DNA of 64,000 nucleotides, from NCBI RefSeq assembly GCF_916618955.1, contig NZ_OU745390.1, positions 2,480,001 through 2,544,000 on the forward strand, read 5' to 3'. Position numbers and translations under genes: made by a program. Under the pieces are notes generated by a model. The model was not told where the DNA came from. It was given only the letters and a program-made list of their open reading frames with translations, and ran no database searches. Source of the DNA: Pseudomonas sp. Marseille-Q3773 (GTDB taxonomy: Bacteria > Pseudomonadota > Gammaproteobacteria > Pseudomonadales > Pseudomonadaceae). Positions 41,870-51,900 of the stretch are shown here, in pieces (the first letter of the stretch is position 1; each line of letters opens with the position of its first letter).

Positions 41870-43651
41870 TCAGACCAACGGGCCTGCCAACCGGGTGCGG
41901 CAGTACCACTGCCGGAACACCTCGACCGGCATTGGCCTGGCGATGTGGTAGCCCTGCGCCTCGGCACAGCCCCAATCTGTGGCCTGGGCAAGCTGCTCGG
42001 CCGTCTCGATACCCTCGGCAGCCACTTGATAACCCAGGCTGCTGGCCAGGCTGACGACAGACTGCACCAGCATGGCCTCCTTGCCACCATGCGCGGACCG
42101 CTGCACAAGGCTTCTGTCCAGTTTGACCAGCGAGGCCGGAAGGCGAGTGAGATAGGCCCAGTTGCTGTAACCGGTGCCGAAGTCGTCGATGGCGACAGCA
42201 ATGCCGGCCTGGCCGGCGCGTTGCAATTGCTGGTGCACCTCTTCGGGCTGTTCCATCAGCACACTTTCGGTGAACTCCAGCTGTACGCGGCCTGGCTCGA
42301 CCGCCAGGCGTTGCAGTTCGGCCAGCAAGGTGTCCATGAACGTCGCGCTTTCCAGGTCCCGCGCGGTGACGTTGAAGCTGACGCTGAATTGCAGGTCGCG
42401 GGTGCACTGCAGAATGCGCAGCACAGCACGCATTACCCAGAGGCTGAGGTTGGCCATCAGCGCGGTTTGTTCTGCCAGCGGGATGAACTCGCCGGGCGCA
42501 ACGTCCCCCAGCAGCGGGTGGCGCCAGCGCAACAAGGCCTCGGCAGAACGGCACTCACCGCTGGGCAGCTCGACCCGCGGCTGCAGGTGCAGGCTCAGTT
42601 CATCTTCGCTGTGCAACGCCTGCGCCAGCGATGTGAGCAACATGAACGCACGACGTTGGGCCGCATCCACCTCGGTCTGGTACCAGGCATGCCGCCCCGC
42701 ACTGCGCCGTGCCGTGTCGGCAGCGGCTACGGCGCGGCGCAGCCACTCCAGGCTGTTGCGCTCATCCTCCAGCGGGGTGATGGGCGCGATGCCGATGCCT
42801 ACGTCCAGCAGCACGGGTATCTGGTGGCACTGGGCAGGCGCCTGGAGCGCCTGGAGGATGCGCTGGCAAAGCGGCAGGACAGCAGCAGCATCTTCGAGCA
42901 GCACGGCGAACCGGGTGGGGCTGATCTTGTACAACGACAAGCCGCTTTCAAGCTGGCTGGCGATGCGCGACTTGGCCTGCAAGGTCAAGTCATGGGCAAA
43001 GTTGTACCCCAACCCGCGAATCAGCTCGCTCAGCGCCTCTGCCGACATGATGTCGACGGCCAGCAGTGTCATCGATTGGCCGCGATCCAGCCCCGCGCCA
43101 ACGTCACATTCGAGCTTCAGGCGGTTGAACAGCCCCGTGGCCTGATCGTGAAAGTTGTTGCGGCGCATGCCGGCGATGATCTGCATGGCCATGTCGGCGA
43201 AGGCCAACAGCATCCCGCGCTGAGCGTCGTTCAGCGCTGCGCGCGGTGCGGTGTCGATGATGCAGAAACTGCCGATCGCCACCCGCTGCTCGACCCGTAG
43301 CGGCGCACCACAGTAGTAGCGAATACCCGGTTCACCGGTCACCAGCGGGTTGTCCGCGAAGCGCGGGTCGGCAGCAGCGTCGAGTATCTCCAGCGGCTGC
43401 GCCTGCAAGATGGTGTGGGCACAGAACGATACGTCCCTGGCCGTGCCCGGTGCCTCCAGGCCAGCGCGGGCAGTGAACCATTGCTGGCATTCACCGACTA
43501 TCGAAACCAGGCAGATGGGTGCCGCAAAGTAATGCCGGGCCAGCTCTACCAGCGCACGCAACTCACTGCTCTGCTCCTGATGCTGCACGCACCATTCGGC
43601 AACTGTGGCCAGACGCTCCTGCTCGCAGGTCGGAACGGGCGCAACCTTCAT
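41870..43651 (-). CDS. GAF - degenerate GGDEF - EAL protein, probable c-di-GMP phosphodiesterase
   Basis: A 593-residue cytoplasmic protein. The GAF sensor (about 25-160) has [19 protein letters not shown] and RFADNPLV. The middle domain (about 165-325) is GGDEF-like, but the active motif is replaced by [12 protein letters not shown], so cyclase activity is not expected. The EAL domain (about 340-585) keeps EALLRWRHP, the FNVTARDL Asn, EFTESVLM, the [11 protein letters not shown] acidic pair, the VKLD lysine, AEGIET and [11 protein letters not shown]. All expected metal-binding and catalytic residues appear present. It should hydrolyse c-di-GMP, with GAF and the dead GGDEF as regulators. It probably shares an operon with the downstream PAS chemoreceptor. 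Confidence 0.88.
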   Translation of the reverse strand: MKVAPVPTCEQERLATVAEWCVQHQEQSSELRALVELARHYFAAPICLVSIVGECQQWFTARAGLEAPGTARDVSFCAHTILQAQPLEILDAAADPRFADNPLVTGEPGIRYYCGAPLRVEQRVAIGSFCIIDTAPRAALNDAQRGMLLAFADMAMQIIAGMRRNNFHDQATGLFNRLKLECDVGAGLDRGQSMTLLAVDIMSAEALSELIRGLGYNFAHDLTLQAKSRIASQLESGLSLYKISPTRFAVLLEDAAAVLPLCQRILQALQAPAQCHQIPVLLDVGIGIAPITPLEDERNSLEWLRRAVAAADTARRSAGRHAWYQTEVDAAQRRAFMLLTSLAQALHSEDELSLHLQPRVELPSGECRSAEALLRWRHPLLGDVAPGEFIPLAEQTALMANLSLWVMRAVLRILQCTRDLQFSVSFNVTARDLESATFMDTLLAELQRLAVEPGRVQLEFTESVLMEQPEEVHQQLQRAGQAGIAVAIDDFGTGYSNWAYLTRLPASLVKLDRSLVQRSAHGGKEAMLVQSVVSLASSLGYQVAAEGIETAEQLAQATDWGCAEAQGYHIARPMPVEVFRQWYCRTRLAGPLV

Positions 43652-43713
43652 GTCGTTTCACCTGTCCCACAGGGGGAGCCAACGAAGTAATAGCACTACG
43701 CTACACCAATATG

Positions 43714-43750
43714 TGTACAAGGCAACATATTTGTACAAGTATTGTATAAT
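43714..43750 (+). promoter_or_regulatory. AT-rich promoter with repeated TGTACAAG motifs
   Basis: Two copies of TGTACAAG (43714-43721 and 43732-43739, 18 bases apart) precede a perfect TATAAT at 43745-43750. The second copy contains the palindrome TTGTACAA. No good -35 lies 17 bases upstream, which suggests an activator-dependent promoter. It lies in the 225-base divergent gap between the EAL gene and the fusion gene at 43877. Confidence 0.45.
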
Positions 43751-43799
43751 TTTTGCGATCGTCGGCCACCGGGGGCATGGTGTAGTCATCAGAAAAATT

Positions 43800-43812
43800 G
43801 ACGATTATCGTC
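43800..43812. promoter_or_regulatory. 13-base perfect palindrome, possible operator
   Basis: GACGAT-T-ATCGTC is a perfect 6-bp dyad about the central T, 50 bases downstream of the TATAAT at 43745 and 64 bases before the fusion gene start. It would sit in the 5' leader, where a repressor could block elongation. No binding protein is assigned. Confidence 0.35.
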
Positions 43813-43876
43813 TTTCATCATCAATCAAAACCCGCATAAATTTTCTACCGCCCTCTTCAGCGAACACGGTAGAGCC

Positions 43877-46807
43877 ATGCCCACCCAGCCAGTAACGCCC
43901 ACTTCCTCCGTCATTGACATCCTGGCCCAGCGTTCCAGCCTGCCAAACCCGGCGCTCGCCCCGTGCCAGGCCAGCGATCTGTTGCTGGCCCATTACGGGA
44001 TTGCCGGCGAACTGTCGGCCATGGGCAGCCAACAGGACCTCAACCTGCGGGTCGACACAGCCGAGGGCAGCTTCGTGCTCAAGGCATGCCACGGCAGTTA
44101 TGCGCGGGAGGAACTTGAAGCTCAACATGCAGCGCTGGCGTACCTGCGCGAACAGGGCCTGCCGGTGCCGACCGTGCGTCTGGCCAACGATGGCCAGGCG
44201 TTGCTGGAAGTGGCGGTGAACGGCCAGGCCCCGCGCATGCGCCTGCTCGATTACATCGAAGGCCAGCCGCTGACCCCCCTCGGGCACATGCCGACGTACC
44301 TGATGGCCGAGCTGGGCGGCCTCTGCGCCAGGCTGGACAAAACCCCCGCCGGGTTCGACCACCCAGGCCTGGCGCGGACCCTGCAATGGGACCCGCAGCA
44401 CGCACAGGCGCTGATCCAGCACCTGTTGCCGGTAGTGTCCGACCCGGCACGACGCGCGCGTATCGAACAGGCCAGCGCCGTGGCAGCCGCGCATCTGGCC
44501 CCGCTGGTCGGGCAACTGCCGACCCAGGCCGTGCACCTGGACATCACTGACGACAATGCGGTCTGGGCCCGCGACGCCGCGCGCCAATGGCAGCTGCAGG
44601 GCGTGATCGATTTCGGCGACCTGCTGCGTACCTGGCGGATCGCCGACCTGTCGGTGACCTGCGCGGCGCTGCTGCACCACGCAGAGGGTGACCCGTTGCG
44701 CGTCCTGCCGGCCGTGCACGCCTACCAGGCGCTAAATCCACTGAGTGAAGCCGAGCTACGCGCCCTGTGGCCACTGGTGGTCAACCGCGCCGCTGTGCTG
44801 GTGCTGAGCAGCGAGCAGCAGCTCAGCGTCGACCCGGGCAACCAGTACATCCGCGACAACATCGTTCATGAATGGGAAATCTTCGACACCGCCACTGCCG
44901 TGCCTTTCGCGCTGATGGAAGTGGCCATCCTGCAAGCGGCGGGGCTGCAACCTGCCACGCCGGAGCTGAGCACCTGCGCGCCCCTGCTCCCGGAGCTGAA
45001 TGAGCAGCCCGTCACTCGCTTGGACCTAGGCGTGCTCAGCGTGCATTACCAGGCAGGCAACTGGGAACAACCGGGCTTCGACCAGCACCTGCTGAGCACG
45101 CAGCCGGCCCCGGCCTGCAGCCTGCACGGCCAGTATCGCCTGTCGCAAACCCATATCGACCGCCCCGAAGAGCCCGCCACCTGCGCCCTCGGCGTCGAGT
45201 TGCACGTGCCCAATGGCAGCCTGGTGCAAGCGCCGGAAAGCGGTACCTGGCAGCGCCATGGCGACAGTCGTGGCTGCCTGCGCAGCGCGCAATGGGCCTT
45301 GTGGCTGCAAGGCCTGGAAGGCGCCCCCGCCGATGGTCAGGTCGTGGAGAGAGGCCAATCGCTGGGCAGCAGTTGTGGCTTCCTCAGTGTGCAGTTGTGC
45401 CTGGACAGCAGCATCCAGCCGCCCTTCTTCGCCACTCCGTCGCATGCTTCGGCCTGGCTGGCCCTGTGCCCGTCGCCAGCGGCACTGCTGGGCTTCGACT
45501 GCGATGCCGAACCGCTGCCGGACCCACAGGCCCTGCTGGCCCGCCGCGACGCCAGTTTCGCCCGCTCGCAGAAGCACTACTACGCGCAACCGCCACACAT
45601 CGAGCGCGGCTGGCGCAACTACCTGATCGACATGCAGGGCCGCTCGTACCTGGACATGCTCAACAACGTCGCCGTGCTGGGCCACGGCCACCCGCGCATG
45701 GTCGCCGAGTCGGCGCGGCAGTGGTCGCTGCTGAACACCAACTCGCGCTTCCACTATGCGGCCATCACCGAATTCTCCGAACGCCTGCTGGCGCTGGCAC
45801 CCGCAGGCTTCGACCGGGTGTTCATGGTCAACAGCGGTACCGAAGCCAACGACCTGGCCATTCGCCTGGCCTGGGCCTATAGCGGCGGGCGCGACATCCT
45901 CAGCGTGCTGGAGGCCTACCACGGCTGGTCGGTGGCCACCGATGCCATCTCCACCTCGATCGCCGACAACCCGCAGGCTCTGGAAACCCGTCCGGACTGG
46001 GTGCACCCGGTAGAAGCGCCGAACACCTTCCGCGGCCGCTTCCGCGGTGCCGACAGCGCCGCGCAGTATTTGCACGATGTCGACGCCAAGCTGGCCGACC
46101 TCGACGCCCGTGGCCGCCAGCTGGCAGGCATCATCTGCGAACCGGTGTATGGCAACGCCGGGGGCATTGCGTTGCCGGCCGGCTACCTGCGCGAAGCCTA
46201 TGCCAAGGTTCGCGCCCGTGGCGGGGTATGCATCGCCGACGAAGTGCAGGTCGGTTATGGCCGCCTGGGCGAGTACTTCTGGGGCTTCGAGGAACAGGGC
46301 GTGGTGCCCGATATCATCACCATGGCCAAGGGCATGGGCAACGGCCAGCCACTGGGCGTGGTCATCACCCGCCGGGAAATTGCCGAAGCCCTGGAGGCCG
46401 AGGGCTACTTCTTCTCCTCGGCCGGCGGCAGCCCGGTCAGCTGCCGCATCGGCATGGCCGTGCTGGACGTGATGCAGGAAGAAGGCCTGTGGGACAATGC
46501 CCGCGACACCGGGCGCTACTTCAAGGCACGCCTGCAAGCGCTGGTGGACAAGCACCCGCTGGCCGGCGCCGCGCATGGCTCGGGCTTCTACCTGGGGCTG
46601 GAGCTGGTGCGCGACCGCGAAACGCTCGAGCCGGCCACCGAGGAAACCATGGCGCTGTGCGACCGCCTGCGTGACCTGGGCATTTTCATGCAGCCGACCG
46701 GCGATTACCTGAACATCCTCAAGATCAAGCCACCGATGTGCACTACCCGGGCAAGCGTCGACTACTTTGTCGACAGCATCGACCGGGTGCTGGGCGAAGG
46801 CCTGTAA
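43877..46807 (+). CDS. kinase / M23-like / class III aminotransferase fusion protein
   Basis: A 976-residue three-part protein. Residues about 20-350 form an aminoglycoside-phosphotransferase-type kinase with HLDITDDN (His220, Asp222, Asn227) and IDFGDL. About 400-530 resemble an M23 (LytM) fold around ALGVELHVPNGSLVQAPESG, but the usual zinc-binding His and Asp seem changed, so it is probably non-catalytic. About 570-976 form a class III PLP aminotransferase with VNSGTEANDLAIRLAW, ADEVQVGYGR and the PLP lysine at Lys818 in MAKGMGNGQPLG. Relatives include ethanolamine-phosphate phospho-lyases; a phosphorylation followed by PLP-driven elimination or transamination of an amino alcohol is a reasonable inference. 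It is cytoplasmic. A LysR regulator follows. Confidence 0.85.
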   Translation: MPTQPVTPTSSVIDILAQRSSLPNPALAPCQASDLLLAHYGIAGELSAMGSQQDLNLRVDTAEGSFVLKACHGSYAREELEAQHAALAYLREQGLPVPTVRLANDGQALLEVAVNGQAPRMRLLDYIEGQPLTPLGHMPTYLMAELGGLCARLDKTPAGFDHPGLARTLQWDPQHAQALIQHLLPVVSDPARRARIEQASAVAAAHLAPLVGQLPTQAVHLDITDDNAVWARDAARQWQLQGVIDFGDLLRTWRIADLSVTCAALLHHAEGDPLRVLPAVHAYQALNPLSEAELRALWPLVVNRAAVLVLSSEQQLSVDPGNQYIRDNIVHEWEIFDTATAVPFALMEVAILQAAGLQPATPELSTCAPLLPELNEQPVTRLDLGVLSVHYQAGNWEQPGFDQHLLSTQPAPACSLHGQYRLSQTHIDRPEEPATCALGVELHVPNGSLVQAPESGTWQRHGDSRGCLRSAQWALWLQGLEGAPADGQVVERGQSLGSSCGFLSVQLCLDSSIQPPFFATPSHASAWLALCPSPAALLGFDCDAEPLPDPQALLARRDASFARSQKHYYAQPPHIERGWRNYLIDMQGRSYLDMLNNVAVLGHGHPRMVAESARQWSLLNTNSRFHYAAITEFSERLLALAPAGFDRVFMVNSGTEANDLAIRLAWAYSGGRDILSVLEAYHGWSVATDAISTSIADNPQALETRPDWVHPVEAPNTFRGRFRGADSAAQYLHDVDAKLADLDARGRQLAGIICEPVYGNAGGIALPAGYLREAYAKVRARGGVCIADEVQVGYGRLGEYFWGFEEQGVVPDIITMAKGMGNGQPLGVVITRREIAEALEAEGYFFSSAGGSPVSCRIGMAVLDVMQEEGLWDNARDTGRYFKARLQALVDKHPLAGAAHGSGFYLGLELVRDRETLEPATEETMALCDRLRDLGIFMQPTGDYLNILKIKPPMCTTRASVDYFVDSIDRVLGEGL

Positions 46808-46869
46808 GGGGCTGTCAAGCGGGCCGGCGAGTGGTCATAATTTCCGGCCCGTTCATCAGGTTTGCCGAC

Positions 46870-47775
46870 ATGGCTTTCAGCAGCGACTCCCTGGCTATCT
46901 TCCTCGCCGTGCTGGAGGCGGGTTCGTTCTCCGCCGCCGCGCGCAAGCTGGGGCGCGTGCCTTCCGCCGTGAGCATGGCGATCGCCCAGCTGGAAGCGGA
47001 GCTCGACCTGGTGCTGTTCGACCGGGCCACGCGCAAGGCCTTGCCGACCAGTGCCGCCCTGGCACTGGAACCCCAGGCCAGGCAGGTGATATGCCAGCTC
47101 AACCTGCTCGACGCGCAGGCCCTGCAGCTGCACAAGGGCCTGGAAAAACGCCTGACCATTGCCATGGCGCCCGAGCTGCAGACCGGCCGCTGGAGCCAGC
47201 CACTGGAAATCCTCGCCGAGGAATTCCCCAGCCTGGAGATCGAGGTGCGCTCGGCCACCCAGACCGAGGCCATTCGCCTGCTGCATGACGGCAGCGTGCA
47301 ACTGGCGCTGGTGTTCGAGCGGCCCGGCATCGACGAGCGCGAGTCATTCCTTGAAGCCGGCAGCCAGTTGCTGGTGGCCGTGGCGTCACCACGTCATCCC
47401 GCCGGGCAGAACCGTGGCACACCGTTGCCCGAAGAGGCTTTCGCCGAACAACGGCAGATCATCGTGGCCTCGGGCAAGGCCACCGGCTCGGACCCGCGCA
47501 TGGTGCTGTCGCGGCGCATCTGGCTGACCGACAGCTACCTGGCCACGCTGGACCTGGTGCAGTCCGGCCTGGGCTGGGCCTACCTGCCGCAGCCGTTGGT
47601 GGAACCACTGATTGCGTCGGGTGCGTTGGCGGAAGTGCGCTTCGACAACATGGCCAGCCGCCTACGGTTGTGGGTCGACATCATCTGGGTCAAGCCGCGC
47701 CCGCTGGGGCTGGGTGCGCGGCGCTACCTGGAGGTCATGCGCCAGCTGTTCGAGAAGGAGCCGCCGCGGGCCTGA
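46870..47775 (+). CDS. LysR family transcriptional regulator
   Basis: A 301-residue regulator. The winged HTH is at residues about 5-64 (FLAVLEAGSFSAAARKLGRV, PSAVSMAIAQLEAELDLVLF, DRATRKALPT). The substrate-binding domain follows (about 90-295). ATG 46870 (MAFSSDSLA) gives the normal N-terminus. It lies 62 bases downstream of the fusion gene on the same strand; LysR genes often regulate adjacent genes, so control of the fusion gene is possible though not shown. The effector is unknown. Confidence 0.92.
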   Translation: MAFSSDSLAIFLAVLEAGSFSAAARKLGRVPSAVSMAIAQLEAELDLVLFDRATRKALPTSAALALEPQARQVICQLNLLDAQALQLHKGLEKRLTIAMAPELQTGRWSQPLEILAEEFPSLEIEVRSATQTEAIRLLHDGSVQLALVFERPGIDERESFLEAGSQLLVAVASPRHPAGQNRGTPLPEEAFAEQRQIIVASGKATGSDPRMVLSRRIWLTDSYLATLDLVQSGLGWAYLPQPLVEPLIASGALAEVRFDNMASRLRLWVDIIWVKPRPLGLGARRYLEVMRQLFEKEPPRA

Positions 47776-47935
47776 TCGTGGCTGGGCACCCTCCAAGACC
47801 ATCGAAAACGCAAGAAGCGAAACTTCTTACAAGCCTTTGGGAAGCCCCTACCTCCCCTGCAAATTGATTCCTCGCTAGTGTTCCGCTCTCCCAGCGGACG
47901 CCATTCCAGGTGCACTAGTCGAAAAGGAATTTCAC

Positions 47936-48901
47936 ATGCAGAGCCAGGCAGAACCGGCCACTCGCTTCCCACAGCGCCTCCATGACTTCGCCACCCGGCA
48001 GCGCAGTCCAGAAGATGCCCTCTATCTTCTGCTCGACCCGTTTGCCGGGTGTCCGCCCGAGCACCCCTTGAGCATTCCGGCCCTCATCGACGCGCTAGGC
48101 AGTGAAGCCGTAACCCGTATCGACTGCTCCGGGCTGGTACAGGACCCGCAATACTGGCCAGCCCTGGTCCAGCTGGCCCAACCTGGCTCAGTGCCGCCCG
48201 CCCTGGCCGCTGTCAGCGCGACCTGCGCCGCACGGGAGGCAACGGCCACCTGGCACCATGTGTGTGGCTGGCTGCTCAGCGAGCAACCGGCCGACCTCAT
48301 CGGCCGCCACATCAGCCAGCAATGCCAGGTGCTGCATCAACCACCACCGCATGGCATCACGGCCTGGTTCCAGCCTGTGCGCCTGGCCTTGCTGCGCGTG
48401 ACCATGCGAAACGCAGCCGAGGTGCTCGGGCCCATTCGTAGCTGGTTACACCCGGATGGCTGTGGCAGTTGCACGGTGTTTGAACGGCAGCCATTGGCTG
48501 GCGAGCTGGTCGTCCCCGAAGCCGTGAGGGCGACCCAGCACGTCGCACCGCAGATCATTCAACTGCTCGTTGCCTGGCGTCGCCTGAATGCCGTGCAGCA
48601 AACCTATGCCCCCTGGCACTTCGCAGGCGCAGCGGGTTTGCCGGACCACGCGCCCGCCCATGCCATGAACCTGATCCTCAAAGCCTTCAAACAGGGGCTG
48701 CGCGACCGCGCCGATCTCCAGTGCATGTGCCTGCACCTGCTCATGATTCACCCACTGCTCCTGCAGCACCCGACCATCCAGCACGATGTGGCACTGGCGG
48801 CTGCCGGCGAGCAACGCCTGGCGGCCCGCTTCGCCAGCTACGACGACCGCACCTGGTCGCACATCGTCGCAGCTTTGCCGCAGGCAAGGAGTTACTCGTG
48901 A
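47936..48901 (+). CDS. DUF4123-type T6SS effector chaperone/adaptor
   Basis: A 321-residue protein with the layout of DUF4123 (TEC/Tap-1) adaptors, which load effectors onto VgrG: an N-terminal stretch ALYLLLDPFAGCPPEHPL, then WHHVCGWLLSEQPADLIGRH and GITAWFQPVRLALLR. The gene overlaps the VasX-type effector in a GTGA arrangement, the usual adaptor-effector coupling. AAGGAA precedes ATG 47936. No VgrG or PAAR gene lies beside it, so it would serve a spike encoded elsewhere. Similarity is by pattern and context rather than a strict motif. Confidence 0.72.
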   Translation: MQSQAEPATRFPQRLHDFATRQRSPEDALYLLLDPFAGCPPEHPLSIPALIDALGSEAVTRIDCSGLVQDPQYWPALVQLAQPGSVPPALAAVSATCAAREATATWHHVCGWLLSEQPADLIGRHISQQCQVLHQPPPHGITAWFQPVRLALLRVTMRNAAEVLGPIRSWLHPDGCGSCTVFERQPLAGELVVPEAVRATQHVAPQIIQLLVAWRRLNAVQQTYAPWHFAGAAGLPDHAPAHAMNLILKAFKQGLRDRADLQCMCLHLLMIHPLLLQHPTIQHDVALAAAGEQRLAARFASYDDRTWSHIVAALPQARSYS

Positions 48902-51900
48902 GCATCAGCAAAGCCATCCACATCGCCATGCAGGAAGAGATTCCCAACACCTACGGCCACTGCAATGCCTGCGGACGGCTCGGCCTGCCGATCCTGCTGC
49001 TGCGCCAAGCCTACGCCCCGCGTCCGGATAGCGACCGCCCCTATCGCCTGGCGGAAGACAGCGAGATCACCTTCCATCCGATGCACACCGACCAGTTGCG
49101 CCTGCTGCGCCAGGGTTACGTCTACGTGCTGCTCGACCAGGAAATCTGGCAAGCCTACGAGGTCGCGGCAGCCGGGACCCTGCAGCGTTTCCCGGTGTCG
49201 CAGATGCCCCTGGCGCCACCCAGGCCATTGCCCAAGTGGTGCGCCACCGAGGGCCATGACGTCATCGCCTCGTTCATCAACATCGATACCCTGCTCTACC
49301 GCAAAGCCTGGATCGCCTTCGCCAACGACCCCTGGCCGCGGGCAGTCCTCGACCGCTACCGGCAAGGCATCGCCAGCGGTGACCCGGGCACCCTCGCCCG
49401 CTTTGTCGAGGTGGACCTGGACACCGCGCGCAACGACCCTGCCAGCATCGGCCTCGCCATGACCGACAGCTTCCGCTTCGGCCTGGAGGATGTGCTGGAG
49501 TTCTCGACGTTTTCCTCCGCCAGGTATGCCAGCGTGCATGGCTTCTACAGCCGCCTGGGGCGCTGGCATGAAACCCGCGTCCAGGTGCGCAACGCCATCC
49601 AGCGCGAGCAACTGCCCAACGGCATACTGGCGCTGACAGTGCCCGACCCGGTCGGCCTGGTGATGGAGCTGAATGCGCAGCGCACTGGCTGGGTCCAGGC
49701 CATGCAGGAGTGGCGCGCGCAGCCGCAGCGGCACTTCGAGTACTTCACCTCGCAGGCGCTGCTGGGCATCCGCGAGCTGCACGCCGCCACCGCCGCCGCG
49801 CAGGGTGCCGAGGATGCACAGCGCGAGGCGCGAGAGGTCGAGCAGTGGAACCACAGCCCGCTGGCCGGCAAGGCGCCCCTGCCGGCGGTGGACATCGAGG
49901 CAAGGACCGAACGCAACATCGCGCGCAAACAGCAGGAAGCCCGCGAACGGCTGGAAGAGCGCTACGACGAAAACGCCCGCGCCGCGTTCCAGGCCGATTA
50001 CGATCGCGAGCTAAAGAACTGGCAGGCGATGATCGACCAGGTCGGCGAGCTGTATGCACGGCACTACGCCATGCGCGCATTTCAGCAGATCGGCTACTTC
50101 GACTACGACGCGACCGATCCTGTTTCGGTCGAATATTTCATCCAGATGATGGCGGCCTGCCTGGCCGGTGGCCCTACTGAAGCCCTGCCCGAGCAAGGTC
50201 AGCCGCTCGGGATGACCCAGCAGATCTGGCAGCAGTTGCTGGAAGATGATCAGAGCCTGCTGTACCAGGCACTGCTGGCCAAGCACCAGGGATTGATGCA
50301 GCAAGTGGTCGCGGCGCTGTCCGGGGACGACTTCGGCAAGGTGCACGACATCATCAAGGGCATCGCCGGGACTGACGACGGCCAGCTGTTGATGATCAAG
50401 CCGATCCAGGATGCCGTCGGCCAGTTGCTGGCCGCGACCAACAGTGCGGGGAACGCACTCAGCCAGCACCTCAGTGAACGGACCAGGACGCTGATCGGCC
50501 ACGTGCACCGCTCGGCATTTGCGCTGTTCGCCGGGCAGCAGGTGACCCCGTTCCGGCTCTCGCTGACCTTGGGCGAATACATGAGCCTGCTCAACGAGGC
50601 CGTGCAGGCACGGACCGATGCGTTCTTGCAGCAGATCGACCAGCAGTTCCGCGATCCCCTGGGGCGCAAGGTGCGGGCCATGGTGCTGAGCGGGGCGATC
50701 AATATCGCCGCACCGGGCAATCGCAACCAGATGATCGAGGTGGTGCTGTGGACGTTCGAAAGCGCCGAGACGCTACAGGCGCGGCTGGTACAGCTGCGGG
50801 AGGGAGCAGCCGGTGGTGTCGGGGCGCTGGTACGGAATATCGCGATCGGTGCGGGTACGCTGCGTACACAGGTCACGGAGGGGTTGAAGATCAGCTCACT
50901 GGCCGCGCAAAGCGTGGCCAGCGATGCCATGCGCAGCCTGCGCGATGCCGCCGCCAGTGGCGGCAGCGTCGGCTTGCTGTTTGCCCTGGGCAGCCTGTGG
51001 TTTCACCAGGACAGCCTGGGCAGGAACTATCGGGCATTGCAGGAAACGCATCAGAACAATCCGGAAGCGCTGGCGGCGATCTGGTCTTCGTCGCTTGGGT
51101 TGTTGGGGGCAAGTGTCGAATCGGCAGGACTCGTTGTTGCCGTGGTACGCCCGAAGATACCGTGGCCCGGAATGGTAACAACCATTTCGCTGGGAACTGG
51201 TATTGCAAGGTTTGGTTCCGGCATTGCGGCGCTTGCTGGCGTCATGGACGGAGCTCAGTACACATACGCAAGCTCCAGATCCGAGCAGATAGGAGATACC
51301 CCAGCGGCTCAACTCTACCGGTTCGCAAGTGCCACCTCATACGGGGCTGCAGCCTTTGGGGTCTTGGCCGCTTTTGGCTACGGTGCGCTACTGGGCCCAG
51401 TAGGCATAAGCATTATGTTAGGTGTTGCTGCCTATGTGCTTGCAACTGCAGCCAAACGTAGGGAGTCTTCAGCAATGGAACTTTGGGCCAGAAACTGTAG
51501 GTGGGGACTGCCTCGATCATTTCGGCAGTGGGAAGCCGACACTGATATGGACACGGCTATTGCCGCCCTTAACGCTGCAATCGTCGGCCTGGAAGCGGAG
51601 GTCTCGATTCAAATACAATTCGATTTTAGCCACGCCATTCACCGAGAGGCTGAAGCAACAGTATCTATCAGTGACGGTAACGCGGTGCCGGCCAGCTTCA
51701 GGCTTAATTATTTAATTCGCATTCCTAATTTCAACCAACACCTTTCACATTACCAATGGAGTCTGCGCCTGCACCGAGGAGGTAGGCACTGTGAAATAGT
51801 TGAATTATCAGCCGACAACTCGTCCCCTGTGAAACTGAATGCTGAAAATAAAGAGCCTATAGACCTTTTCTTAAGCATGTCCGATATGCAACCCGTGATA

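Noticed and set aside
41841..42554. Long 5' extension of the PAS chemoreceptor frame
   Set aside because: The upstream part overlaps the EAL gene on the same strand in another frame and translates to Arg/Pro/His-rich sequence; ATG 41840 begins normal protein.
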